From Paramecium pentaurelia (lineage: Eukaryota; Ciliophora; Oligohymenophorea; Peniculida; Parameciidae): a stretch of DNA of 64,000 nt. The notes below the pieces were generated by a model. The model searched no databases. It was given only the letters and a program-made list of their open reading frames with translations, and had not been told where the DNA came from. Shown here one piece after another: positions 1-12,998 of the stretch (its first letter is position 1; each line of letters begins with the position of its first letter). Location of the stretch: NCBI GenBank assembly GCA_905183005.1, contig CAJJDO010000078.1, positions 186,001 to 250,000 of the forward strand. Reading direction: 5' to 3'. The position numbers and the translations under genes were made by a program.

Positions 1-2560
1 ATTTTTTTCAATTTAACAAAATTCATTACATCCATCTCCTTTTTCATTAATGCCATCATCACATTATTCTGCTTATTTCACAAAATAACCATCTCCACAT
101 TGAGTTATGCAAATATTCTTATCTAAACTTCTTCCTAATTCACACAACCAACATATTCCTTCTTAACAATCAATACAATATTAATCACAAGCATATTTAC
201 ACTGATAACAACCATCATTTAAATCATCATTCATATCATCGCATTATTCATTTCCTGCTACTAAACCATCTCCACAATAAGGTTAACATTTATTTCTTTC
301 AATAATCCAGCCTAATTTATTACATTCATAACATATTCCAAGTTCACACAATGTACAAATTTCTTCACATTAATAGAAACATTCAAAACATCCATCATAT
401 TATAATTTATTTGCATCATCACATTACTCATACCCAAAAACAACATATCCATCTCCACAAAGAGGATTACAAAGATTATTCAATAAGGTCCAACCTTAAA
501 CGTCACATTCATAACATATTCCTTTCTTACAATCAGTGCATTATTCTTAACATTAATATTAACATTGATAGCAACCATCAAAAGGTATTGCATTACCATC
601 ATCACATTCTTCATTTCCAACAACTAGTTTATCTCCGCAATAAGGAAAACAATGACCCCATTCTAAGAACCAACCAAGAGTATTACATTCTTCACAATTA
701 CCTTTTAAACATTTAGTACATTGATCTTAACATTAATAAAAGCATTCAAAACATCCATCTTCACCTTAATCATTACCATCATCACATTATTCGTTACCAA
801 TAACAATTCCATCTCCGCAAAAAGGTTAACATTATCTTAATATTAAGTTTAATTCCCAACCTATTCCCTTACACTCATAACACTAACTATCAATACATGT
901 AGTGCATTATTAATGACATTAAGCTTTACAATCAGAACAACCATCATTTAGAATATTATTACCATCATCACATTATTCATCATGAGCAATGATACCATCT
1001 CCACAAATGCTAAAACATTCATTTATCTTTTTATTTAGATAATATCCTTCTTTACATGATAAGCATTTACCATTAACACAATAATCGCAATATAAATCAC
1101 ATTAAAATTTACATTTATAACATCCATCATAAGCAACATCATTTCCGTCATCACATTCTTCTTCCTATGATTATATATAATCTCCGCATTATGAAATACA
1201 AATATTTCTATATATATCTAGATATCCATATCCAGAAATTCTATTGCAATCTAAACATATTCCTTTAAAACAAGTAGAACAATTTTAAGGACAATCAAAT
1301 TTAGTTTAAAAACAACCATCTAATGCAGATAGATTAAAATCATCACATTATTCTGAGCCAACAACTATTCCATCACCAATAATTTCATTACATTAATTAT
1401 TAGTATTGAAATATCCAATTTAACATTATTTACATTTTCCAAATTCACATTTAATACAAGCTGTTTAACATTGAAATTATGATTGATAACAACCATCATA
1501 AGGAATTATATTTAAATCATCACATTATTCTTAACCAACAATTAAGGCATCTCCAGAAATTGGAAAACAATATTTATCAAATGTATTCAATTACCATCCT
1601 TTTTTGCATTTATAACAATATCCTTAATAACAAAGTTCACAAGAATCTTAACATTAAAATCTACAATGTTAACAATTAAAACTAATTAAATCATCACATT
1701 CTTCATAATTAATAACTATAATTCCATCACCACAAATAGGTTCACATATCATTTCAATAAGATTATATTCCCATCCTTATGTATTACATTCCAAACAACC
1801 TTAATTTGAACAATTAGTACAAGAATCTTAACAACTAAATTAACAATTATAACAACCATCAAATTTTAAATTATTCTGATCTTCACAAGTTTCCATAGGT
1901 TTAATAATTTGATTATCACCACAAATATAATCAATAATACAAGAATTTGTTCTACTTTCTACTTTATATCCATATTCACATTTCATACAAGTTCCTTTAA
2001 TACATTCCAAACAATATTTATTACAAGAATATACACATTAATCGCAACCATCTAATGGTTCTTAATTAGCATCATCACACTCTTCTTCTTGGAAAACTTT
2101 GATAGCATCACCACATTCTGTAGTACATGTGTTATCACTTTATAAATACCAACCATTAATCTCATCACATTTGAGACAATATCCAAAATAACAATCAATA
2201 CAATTTAAAGAACATGAAAATTTACATCCAAAACATCCATCATATTAAGTTAAATTATTATCTTCACATTATTCAAACTTTGGAATTATAATATTATCTC
2301 CACAAATTGAAGCACATTTATTCTAAAATAACATATATCCATCTTAACATAATAGACATTATCCTGATACACAATATGTACATGGTTCATCACATGTAAA
2401 TTTACAATTATGACAACCATCAAAAGGATTGTGATTGGCATCATCACAATCTTCTCCTTCAACAACTAAATTATCACCACAAATAGGTAAACAAGGTAAA
2501 TTGATACCATCATCATAATACCCTATTTAACAAACACATGTATTAAATGAGATTGCTCTA
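1..2560 (-). repeat. ~180-nt tandem coding repeat (cysteine-rich module, ~14 copies)
   Basis: The complement of the CGDG core recurs on the plus strand as ccatctccac-like words near 89, 266, 449, 629, 809, 988, 1170, 1370, 1549, 1726, 1914, 2105, 2295 and 2473. Spacing is mostly 177-191 nt, that is 59-64 codons. The copies are diverged, so this is a protein-domain repeat and not a recent DNA satellite. Confidence 0.8.
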
Positions 2561-4869
2561 TAAAAATCAGAGACACAAGATATACAATTATTTTTACTAT
2601 TTCCATCACAATTTTCACAATATTTATTACATTTTTAACATGAAGTTCCTGATAGATAATGAAATGATTAACATAAACAAATTCCATTTTATAATTCAAA
2701 TTGATTTACTTATTAACATGATGTACATTCATCTAAATTATTACATGTAAGACAACCAATTTAAGTACAAGTATTACAAATATATGTTTCTGTTGTAGGA
2801 TTAAATGTTTAAAATTAATTTGAAGTACATTATGAATTAGTATAACCAGATTACCAAACATTACAAACTGAATCACTTGAACAATCAGTACAAAAAGGAG
2901 GACACTTTTTATAATTTAATGAATAAATACATAATGCACAACTACAAAATACTCTGATATAGCACAAAACTCTTATCTAATATCTGAATCACCTCCTGTA
3001 CATTAGAGTTCAAAATTCAATGGTGATGTTTTAAATGGATTTATGGGAATATTAAAATGCCTAGTTCTTTCTTATTTACTTCTACCAATAATATTTTAAC
3101 CTCCAGAAGATGGTTTAGGAAATGCAACACTTAAATCAGTTCCAATTTTGTAATAAAAATTACCAGAATATTCATCACCATATGTTAAATTAAATCTTAT
3201 GGTTACAGCATAATGAGGTTTAGAGATTACCCAAGATTTAATATAATTGGCATTATTCCAGACCATAATACCTCCTAAAACAAACTTTTTGGGGAAAAAT
3301 GAAAATTTTTAACCTGTTTTAAAATTAGTAGTTGGATTAGTAACTGAATCAAAAAAGGTTGCAATTTATTAATCTGTCATATTCATATCATAGAATCCTT
3401 TTGCTAAATATCTGGAATCTAAATTAAATAATATAATTACAAGGTATAATATCAGCATAGTCTACACAATTTGATGAATAAATAGGACATTCAGAAACAC
3501 AACCATTTTAATATAATTTATAATTAGTTTCACATTGTTAACAATCATTAAAAGTAGAACATATTTTACAATTTTCTTAACATAATCCTGTATCAATGGT
3601 TACATTATTGAATCCCCATGATTCTGTACTTTATTATAATTTACCTTATAAAGTTAATTATGGTGAATTAGAAAATGATTTAAGAATTGCTTCTATTCTA
3701 ATTAAAGAATATGATTTAGAATCACAATTATCTGTTTTAGTATATATTTTAGTGCATGAAATGCATTAAAACTGTGATGATTAAGCTACTAATTAACTTT
3801 AAAGTATATCATCTAAATAGATTTAAATTCTGCTGTCTATTTAGAGACTAAAAAGGTAAAATGTGATTCTTATTCTAATAAATTTTAAAGCATTTATATT
3901 TCCCATTTTTAAAAACATTCCCTCACAAAATTTCAACTCTCCAACAAAATCTTTACCATCACATTCATCAAAAATAAGGTCAGTATTTGAATATTGTAAT
4001 AAATCTGGAATAAAGACAAATGGTGCATATCTAGGATAATTAGAGGATGATATTTAATTAGAATCAAAATATTTAACTTTTGATTTAATTCTTCTATCAG
4101 ATACACAAATATTATCTGATTAAGCTATAAAATAATCTCTCTCACATTCTTATCTACATCCAATTGTTGTTTAGGAGAATTGATGATCTGATGGACATGA
4201 GCATTATCCTGATGATACAGAATTATAATAGCATGATTGACATGAAGTTTCTGATGCACCATTACAAGTTTTACATGTAGGGTAACAAGTATTCACATAA
4301 ATTAGTAAATTTCTGATAAACACTCTTACCTCATCTTTTTCTGGATCTAAACAGAAAGTAATCCAAAATTTTTCTGCATTATTATCTATTATATTACTGA
4401 CAACTGTAATTAAATCAAATTCAGTATCTGAACCTCCAGTACAAATTCTGTTAGATTTTTATGTTAAATCAGATTCTTTATAAATTTTTTAAAATAGTTA
4501 ATATTTTGAGGATTAAGAGTCTTCTTGATAATCAACATTTAAACTTGAAGATTTATCATTATCTGCTCGACTAAAATATGCATCAAAGATTATTTATGTT
4601 TGAAAACTTTAATATTCATATGACTTATAAAGTTTTGCTTTGTCTTTTTTAATTAATGCATATTCTAAATCATTTACAGAATCAGCACATTAATCAGTTT
4701 AGAAATCTTATTCACAACTGTCTCCACAATCTGAGCAGCTTTTCTTGACTTACCAATTATTTTCATCAATTGAAGTATCATTAAAGTTAGAATCTATCTA
4801 AATCCAATCTCCATTTATCGTATAGAGCCATATGTTAAGGAGAATAAGTTATTTAATAAATGAGATCAT
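1..4869 (-). CDS. Large secreted cysteine-rich repeat protein (3' part missing)
   Basis: Read with TAA/TAG as Gln, the minus strand is open from an ATG at 4869 to the window edge, so at least ~1600 residues are present and the C-terminus is missing. The first ~20 residues (MISFIKQLILLNIWLYTING) look like a signal peptide. The N-terminal third holds CxxC-rich stretches (for example CSDCGDSC and CPTCKTC) of furin-like or growth-factor-receptor-like type. From about 2560 to 1 it becomes a regular array with the pattern CGDG..xGxEQCDDxN...DGCxxC...CxxC, resembling the DUF4215/Myxococcus cysteine-rich repeat. The role is probably cell-surface or extracellular. Short introns may exist that I did not resolve. 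Family membership is inferred from motif only; no specific function is claimed. Confidence 0.8.
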
Positions 4870-5410
4870 TTTTATAAATATTATGAAAATTCATCTATTT
4901 AGTTTTTATTACGAAATCGATAGATCTCGTCATTTGAGAGAATTATGATAAAAAAGGATATAAATATTTTAGTTTTTTCAATAAAAATAGTGAATATTAT
5001 GTTTTTAAAAGACATTTTACTTATTTATGCTTACCAAATTCAAAATTAGTGATCCATAAATACATATTCCTATAGTAATTAATATCCATTAATATTATTA
5101 AATTTTTATTATTTTATTCCTTATTATATAATTATAATAATTTAAAAGTCCTTTATAATGCTTATATGTTTTCAAATAAAATGAACTATTAAGTAAAAAA
5201 GTATTTTGCAACTAAGTTGACTAATATAAAACAAGATTTTTATCATATTATTTTAATACCAAATCATTTATTTATACGAGATATTTTCTAAATTATACTT
5301 TAAACCAAAAATCGTACATTCATATAAAATGCTCATTTATGCTAATTTATTGTATATAGATATAAGTGTAATGATTATTTTTACATTTTTTATTTAATAA
5401 TATTAATATA
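4870..5410. other. Intergenic spacer
   Basis: About 540 bp of AT-rich DNA between two minus-strand genes. It should contain the promoter and 5' UTR of the cysteine-rich repeat gene and the 3' end of the dehydrogenase gene is at its left. I see no open frame with protein-like composition and no RNA gene. Confidence 0.5.
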
Positions 5411-6408
5411 TCATTCTTATCTCTAAGTTACTGCTTCAGCTCCATCCTTATGAGTTATCATAATCTCAAAATTTCTTAAAAATGTTGGCAATGAATTTTC
5501 TAAATATATTTTAAATTAATGGATGCAATTTGGAGTAATTTCATTTGTCCTACCAACATATTTCCATGTAGATTGAACTAGTTTTTGGGGTTCTATTATA
5601 AATAATCCTTTTTTATGCCTTATCATAGCTGTGCTTATATAGTAAGGTTTTAATGTTAATATGTCAATATTCTTATGGTTCCTTAGTTCTAATGCCAAAG
5701 CATCAAAAAAATTAGCAATTCCAATCTACATACTTTCAATTCAAATACTTTAGATGATCCATAACCAAAGAAATATGGAAATGGATGATATGATGAAGCT
5801 GAACTTAAATTTAATATTAAAGATTAGTATTTATTCCTTAATAACATTTAATTGATCACAGCCTATGTTACCATAATTGGTGCTACAAAATTAATATTAA
5901 AACCTTCAATAATATTTTTCATAGGTAATCTATCAAACATTCCAAAAGAACCTTTGATTGTTCCAACATTGTTAATTAACATTGATATATCTAATTTAGA
6001 GATTTCTTATTAGAATTTCTTATAAAAATCTGCATTATCACCTTAGCTGAAATCAATTAATATAGTTTTCACCATTAGGTCACTCTTTATTTATTTAATT
6101 TCCTATTATATTGAATCCAAACCAGCCTAGTTGAAATCTACAATTATCAAATTGAATCCCTTTCTAGCTAAATCTAAAGCAAATTCTCTTCCAATTCCTC
6201 CAGCTCCTCCAGTTATTAGTGCATATGATCCCTTCCCATATCTATTTGCAATATCAACTTATTATAAACTTAAAGTTGAAATAATAGCTTTTGTTCTTCT
6301 AAAAATGAATTTAGTTGTTAGATATAATCCTAATATTACTAAATGAGGATCTATTCTTCTTTTATTACTTGAGTAAAATTTAAGAGCTCTATTTATTATA
6401 TTATTCAT
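5411..6408 (-). CDS. Short-chain dehydrogenase/reductase, membrane-anchored hydroxysteroid/ketoacyl reductase type
   Basis: ATG at 6408, TGA at 5411; removing one 23-nt intron (5726-5748, GTA...TAG) gives 324 aa. An N-terminal hydrophobic stretch (LVILGLYLTTKFIF) precedes a Rossmann fold. The cofactor loop is TGGAGGIGR, followed by NNVG, the catalytic Ser region NLSSASS, and YGSSK, whose Tyr and Lys match the YxxxK active site. This order and the membrane segment resemble the 17-beta-hydroxysteroid dehydrogenase 12 / very-long-chain 3-ketoacyl-CoA reductase group, which acts at the ER. The exact substrate cannot be read from sequence. The intron is decisive: it splits the helix right after the active-site Lys and restores IGIANFFDALALEL in frame. 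Confidence 0.88.
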
Positions 6409-7299
6409 AATTTTAATTTATAGATATAATTAATAAATTCTAAATACATAAAGAATAAAATTATTAAATATTAGTATTCTAACTCTGTAGTATATAATCT
6501 AAGAATTAATAATAAAATATATATAAAATTATTTAATTTAGTTATCCAATAAATCAAATTATTGTAGTTAATAATTATTATAAGTTTTATAGTATAATTT
6601 AACTGTTTATTGGCTAAGAAATTTAGATATTTATTTTTATATCAAACTTTCTTGCCTTCTTTTATTCCATTATACTTTATTCATTCATAAAATTAGAGCA
6701 TCATTTATTAGATTATCATATTTGAAATTTGATGTAAATTTAATAAATTAATTATTTCCAATCTTAATTGAAAGTGAATAATTGTTAGTTTTTTGCTATC
6801 AATTTGGAACTAATGTAAAATTGATTATAAATTAACATTTATCAAATAAAAGTTGAATTCCATAATTAAGTTAATTTCATTATAGTCTTTTCTCTTATTA
6901 ATCATATTATTGGACTTATTTTATCATAGATGAATTAATTATTAATGGTAATAAATTATAATGATATATAATTAATATTTTTATTTAAATTATTTACCTA
7001 TTTTAATGATTGATGATTTTCTTAATTTTTAATAATACTATTTAAAATATGAGAAAATAATGAGATAATAAATATTTCTGGGATATTTAATTAAATTCAA
7101 AGGTCTATGTGAATGTTAATGCTTTATTAATAAAATTTATCTCATTTCATTTTAAAAAAATAGTTTAAAGTTTAAATATATAATATTTATATATAGTTTG
7201 AGTTGTAACAAATAATTCAACTTGAACTATAAAAAAATATAATTTAAGTTTTTAATACTAATCTTAGAGAAATATTTTAATTATATTTTATATATAGTA
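6409..7299. other. Divergent intergenic region with a weak open-frame relic
   Basis: About 890 bp between divergently transcribed genes. On the minus strand near 6590-6940 there are short protein-like stretches (for example SIKIGNNQFIKFTSNFKYDN) interrupted by in-frame TGA codons that I could not splice away. This may be a decayed gene or a small unrecognised one. The rest is AT-rich spacer. Confidence 0.3.
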
Positions 7300-9065
7300 A
7301 TGATCATAGTTTTGATATAAATTCTCTTTACTTAGACTTTGAGTAATAGAATCACAAATCCACCAGTGAAAATTATAGATGAGTCGTTTACATCAAATGA
7401 TTTTTATAGATAAGCATCTGAAATTATTGAAATACCTTATGGAGCGTAATATATAAAATCCATATAATCTTAGTTATCCAGGAGTCTTTGCAATTGACTT
7501 ACACCAAAGAGTATAAGGAGAGATTAGCAATAAAAGCATTAATTTAGGAGACTTTGAGAAAGTAGAAGAAGATCTTTTAGAAGAAGATGGTTGTTTTTCA
7601 ATTTAGAGGAACATTGAGATAAGTATGAAATTAAAGCTTTGGCTTGACAAAAAAGGATTAACAAGAGATATATATTGTACTGATGTTGCCTTGGCTGAAA
7701 AATTTAGGAAGGCTTATGTTGTTAGAAATGATTTCAAGATTCTATAAGTGGATTTGAATTAAGGTCTATTCAAATTATCACTAGACCCAATTTAAACTTC
7801 ATTTGCAAATATGCTTGACTATGATGATGAAAATACTGATTACCATCCTTATTTAGTAGGAGATAAGAAATCAAATAAAGTATTTATATTTACAACAAAT
7901 GGGGGTTTGAGCTTTGAGGCTAATTCTAAATTAGATATAGAATTTAAAGTTGAAAATCAAATTAAAAAAAGAGATAAAATATACAATGTTCATTATAATG
8001 AAAAGCATTAATTAATATTTGTGGCATGTGGATATGAAGGTGTAGATATATATAAAATAAATGATGGAAATTTAGAATTGTTAAGAGATATATCAGCAAA
8101 TTATTTAGGAATTGATAGTTAAATAGTTGATGTTAATAGTAATGGAGAAGATAGATTATATGTATTAGATTTAGAGAGAGGATTAAAATTTTATTGGATT
8201 AAAAATCTAATGGAACTTGTTTATGAATTCACAATTACTATTTCACATGCTCATAGTTTTGATTTTTATGATAATACATTTTTTATTGTGGCAAAAACAA
8301 TCAATAAATAAGATTTTGCAATAGAGGTTTTTGTTAATTAAGTAACTTACGATTATTATATTAATAATTATTTCTATGATGAAATGACCATTAATGATGT
8401 AAATGTCTTTTAATATTATGCTGTTTTGATTGGAGATGATGGTCATAAGATTATATATCACTCAATTTATGAAGGTATAGATAAATATTATTAAATAAAG
8501 GTTTTTTAAATGAAAATTTAGTCTCTCATACTACATTCTATTAACCTAATTTGATAAAGGTCAAAGAATTTGAATTTGAAGGAGAGGAGTACTCAAATCA
8601 AAGAATATTTGCAGCAATTAGTAAATATGAATTCTAATTAATTAATATAATAATGAATATGCCTAAGATAGAATGTAAATATAGTGATGCTGGTGTGAGA
8701 TAATTTTATGTTAAGATTAATTCAACTAACTGTGCATAAAAGGAGAAAGAGAATAATTTAAATTATTAATTTACTTTATGTAATGTATCTCATTCATTTA
8801 CTTTTACAACAACAGAAGTATGTTTGATATTAAATATTATTAGTTAGCAGGAAATTATAATACATATGCTTATTACACTTTAACATTATATGTGTTAATA
8901 GTAGCTAGTATATGGGTGGTTGTTCTTTTGTATTATTTAATAAAAAAGTGGGGATATAAAATAAAATACTTAATTTGGAGAAAGAAAATTGTAGATGCAA
9001 CTGCTCCATATAATGAAAGTTTTGATATAAAAGAAACAGAACTACCAGAAAAATAATAAAAATGA
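7300..9065 (+). CDS. Predicted type I membrane protein, function unknown
   Basis: ATG at 7300 and TGA at 9063-9065. Three introns fit: 7446-7473 (28 nt), 8475-8500 (26 nt, AAG end) and 8818-8843 (26 nt); the spliced frame is 561 aa. Residues 1-16 (MIIVLIQILFTQTLSN) look like a signal peptide. Near the C-terminus there is one strong membrane helix (YVLIVASIWVVVLLYYLI) followed by a short basic then acidic cytoplasmic tail. The large luminal/extracellular part has many short beta-like segments with aromatic and Asp/Gly turns, which suggests a beta-propeller, but I do not recognise a family. The second intron has a non-TAG acceptor and is less certain than the others. Confidence 0.75.
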
Positions 9066-9185
9066 CATTTATAAAATAATATATCTCAAAAAAATAATTT
9101 ATTTTTTTTAACAATTAATTAATTATTTTTAAGGATCGATATTAATATATAATTATTATTTGATTAACTAGTATTAGTTTAAATA

Positions 9186-12100
9186 ATGACAGAAATAAAG
9201 AATGTACAAATTGAGTTACAAACACCTCATGTCTTAAATAGTATGGAAGAAAGAGATTCCAAAAATTTGTTTGGTAACTACACATTTATTAATACAAGAT
9301 TATTAATATGATAACATTGAAAAGAAGGGAAATTATGCTTAAAAATATTAATCAAAGAATAGAAAAATTACATCTAATAGGCCAGATTATCAATTACCTG
9401 ATAATAGTATCTAAACATCAAAATATACATTATTGAACTTTTTTCCTAAATAGTTATTTGAGTAATTTTCTAAGTTGGCAAATGTCTATTTTGTAGTATG
9501 TTACAAGTTGTATTAAATTAGTTAATGGGTGCATTATAAATGGTTCCAGAAGTTTCAATAAGTTCAGGAATTCCTACAATTTATTTACCTTTAGGTTTCA
9601 TTATTTTGGTAAGTGGAGCAAAGGATTTCTATGAAGATTACAAAAGAAGGACTTCTGATAATGAAGAGAATAAATAATAAGTGACAGCATTTGATGGTAA
9701 AGATTTTGTTAAGATTCCTTCATATGAATTAAGAGTTGGGCATATTGTTAAAGTGAATTAAGATGAAATTATATCAGCAGACATGATTCTATTAAGATCA
9801 AGTGAGAAAAAAGGAATTTGTTATGTTGAAACTAAATCATTAGATGGTGAGACAAACTTAAAATAAAAGAATGTTCATGTTGATCTTCTATAAACATTTA
9901 AATCAGATGATTGTTTTGGACAATTAGATAAGAGAATAATCTTAAAATATTAAGCACCAACTCCATATTTATATAAATTCATTGGAGAAACGACTACTTC
10001 TAATTTATAGGTTTCATCAATTAATTTTAATAACTTTCTTTTAAGAGGATGTAACTTAAGAAATGTTAAATATGTTTTTGGTTTAGTTGCATATACTGGT
10101 CATGATACTAAAATTATGATGAATTCTTATAAAGCTAGAACTAAACGTAGTAAATTAGAAGTTAAGATGTAATAGTTTATTTTAATAATATTTATAACTC
10201 AATTTATTATGTGTATAATAGCATCTCTTGTTTATTCAATTACATATTTCAATAATCGATAATATTTGAATTATTTATATATAGCAGTAGATACTTCTGA
10301 ATATACAATTCCATATAACTTTTTTGTAAGATTTGGTAATTGGATGCTTATATTTAATAATTTTGTTCCTATTTCTCTATTGGTTACTTTAGAAATGGTT
10401 AAATTTATTCAAGGCAAAATAATGACATTAGATGAAAAACTAAATTAACCAAGAGTTTAAACTTCTAATTTAAATGAAGAACTTGGTTAAATTGAACATA
10501 TTTTTAGTGATAAAACTGGTACATTAACTTGTAATATAATGGAGTTTAAATAAATAATAATGTATATTTATTAATTAATAGTAGAGGTAATCAAAATTAT
10601 GGGGATATATTGAGATCTTCAGATGATTATATAAGAGATGATGAATTACTTAATTATCCTTAAGTTAGTAATGTAGATTTTAGAGACAAGACTTTGATGT
10701 AAGCTATTAATGATAAAAATCATGTAATGCATGATAAAGTAGAAGAGTGTTTAAAAATGATTTCTATTTGTCACACAGTTATTTCTGATTAGAAAGATGG
10801 AAAATTAATATATAATGCAACTTCACCTGATGAATTGGCATTATTGAATTTTGCTAGATTTGTAGGTTTTGAATTTTTAGGAACAGATGAAAATAATATC
10901 AAAAGAATAAGTTATTAAGAATAAATAATTGAATATTAATTATTGGAGATGTTTGAATTCACATCTGCAAGAAAAAGATAATCAATTTTAGTCTAAGTTA
11001 TTAATACTGGAGATATATATTTATTTTCAAAAGGAGCAGATTCTGTATTATTAGATTAAGTGAGATTATCAAAAGAGGAATTAAATAAAAATGAATATCA
11101 TTAATTAGTATAGAGATTATAAGAATATGGTAAGATAGGTTTAAGAACTTTGGTTTTATCAAAAAGAAAATTAAGTAAATAGGAATATGAAGAATGGCAT
11201 AAACGTTATTAATCAGCAACATAATAAATTGAAAATCGTGAAGAGAAAATGTAAGTACTTTAAGATGAATTGGAAAAGAATTATGAAATTTTAGGAGCTA
11301 CTGCTATTGAAGATAAATTATAATAAGATGTAGCAGATACAATTGCAGCAGTAAAAGCAGCTGGAATTAAAGTATGGGTATTGACAGGTGATAAAATTGA
11401 GACAGCTATTAATATTGGATATTCTTGTTCATTATTAACTAATAATTTAGTTTAACATATAGTGGATGAAAAAGAAGAATTGTTAATTAATGAAAGATTA
11501 GATGATATATTAAATAAAATACCTACTTTATAAACTACATAAGGATAAGCTTTAATTATTTCAGGTGATGCCTTATTACATGCATTAAAACCAGATATAT
11601 AAAAAAAGGTTGCAGAAGTATGTGGTTATTGTGAGGTTGTTTTATGTTGTAGAGTAAGTCCAAAATAAAAATAAGATGTAGTTTCTTTAATAAGAGGTAG
11701 AAATTAATCATGTTCAACTCTTGCTATAGGAGATGGTGCAAATGATGTAAATATGATAACAGCTGCTCATGTTGGAGTTGGAATTAGAGGTGTTGAAGGT
11801 TAATAAGCAGCAAGAGCAGCTGATTATAGTGTTTAAGAATTTCGTGAATTAAGAAGATTATTATTTTTTCATGGAAGAGAATGTTATCGTAGAAATAGTG
11901 TTTTAGTTTGTTACACATTTTATAAGAATATTTTAGTTGTTTTACCATAATTTTGGTATGGTATTCTCTCAATGTATTCAGCTTAATCATTATATGATAC
12001 TTTCATTTATTAATTATTTAATATTTTATATGGAGCATTACCAATTATGATATATGGAATATTTGATGAGGAATATGATGCTGATTAATTAACAGATAAT

Positions 12101-12810
12101 AAGTTATAAAATTATTATCAATAAGGTCCTCAAGGAGTTTTATTTAATATATAAATAGTTTTATTTTGGGTATTTTGTGGATTTTGGTAAGCTGCAATTT
12201 TATGTTTCTTTCCTACATATACAATATCTGAGAATTTCGTTGAAAATAGTGGATTTACTCATCATTTATGGGCTTAAGGAACTATGATATTTGGATTAAT
12301 TGTTGTGATATGTAATTTGAAAGTATTATTATTTTCAAATACTTATACCCCAGCATTGTTAGTAATTAATCATATTATAATTTAAGGGTAGTATATCTTT
12401 TAGTATGATATCATATTTAATTTCTTGGATTATCCTTGATAACATATAATAAGCTGAAGCATATGTAGTATTTTAATCGTATAAATATATATTATATTAT
12501 TAGATTATTTTAAACACCAAATTTTCATTTTGGTAATATATTAGTGATTGCTGCTATTTGTAGTATTGATATTGCATTAAATATTAAACTTAATAGAGTT
12601 TTATAGAAAGTTAATCAAAATACTTCAACAAAAACACCATTCTCATTAAATAATTTATCTATACATTAACCTCCAAAAATAGGTGGAAAATTAAATAATA
12701 AAGCTCATACTGGATTTGCATTTAATTGTTTAGATAGAGATGAATTAGAAGATTAGGATAAAATTGACTTGTATGGAATTGATAATTAAGTATAATCTTA
12801 AAATGGATGA
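9186..12810 (+). CDS. P4-type ATPase (phospholipid flippase)
   Basis: ATG at 9186, TGA at 12808-12810. In order: the P4 N-terminal signature QTSKYTLLNFFPKQLFEQF, the actuator motif LDGETNLK, the phosphorylation site SDKTGTLTCN, the nucleotide-binding lysine region FSKGAD, the hinge GDGANDVNMI, then a cluster of C-terminal membrane helices ending with a polar tail. These are all expected for a flippase that moves aminophospholipids across the plasma or endosomal membrane, normally with a CDC50 partner. Small introns are needed at 9271-9295, just after 9497, near 10556, near 12363 and near 12478; several end in AAG, not TAG. Length, about 1170 aa, is normal for the family. Substrate cannot be read from sequence alone. 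Confidence 0.93.
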
Positions 12811-12998
12811 AAAGTCTTGTTTTATTTTTATTATTATATTGAATCAAATATTAATAAATGTTCTAAAATCTAAACCATTACCACTATATAAATATGGGGC
12901 AATGAATGAATTATCGGCTACTTTTATATGGTATCCAAAATCTGTAGGATTTCCGAATACTAAAGTATTTGAAAATGCAGTATCTTAAGCCAATCTTT

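Noticed and set aside
351..716. Plus-strand open frame with His/Ile-rich product
   Set aside because: It is the antisense shadow of the cysteine-rich repeat gene on the minus strand; composition is an artefact of complementing repeated codons.
1..2560. Regular ~180-nt spacing first looked like a CRISPR or satellite array
   Set aside because: Copies are diverged at DNA level but keep Cys/Gly/Asp codons; periodicity is a protein-domain repeat, and the organism is a eukaryote.
6131..6346. Plus-strand frame with Pro-rich product
   Set aside because: Antisense to the N-terminus of the short-chain dehydrogenase, whose TGGAGGIGR motif is on the minus strand.
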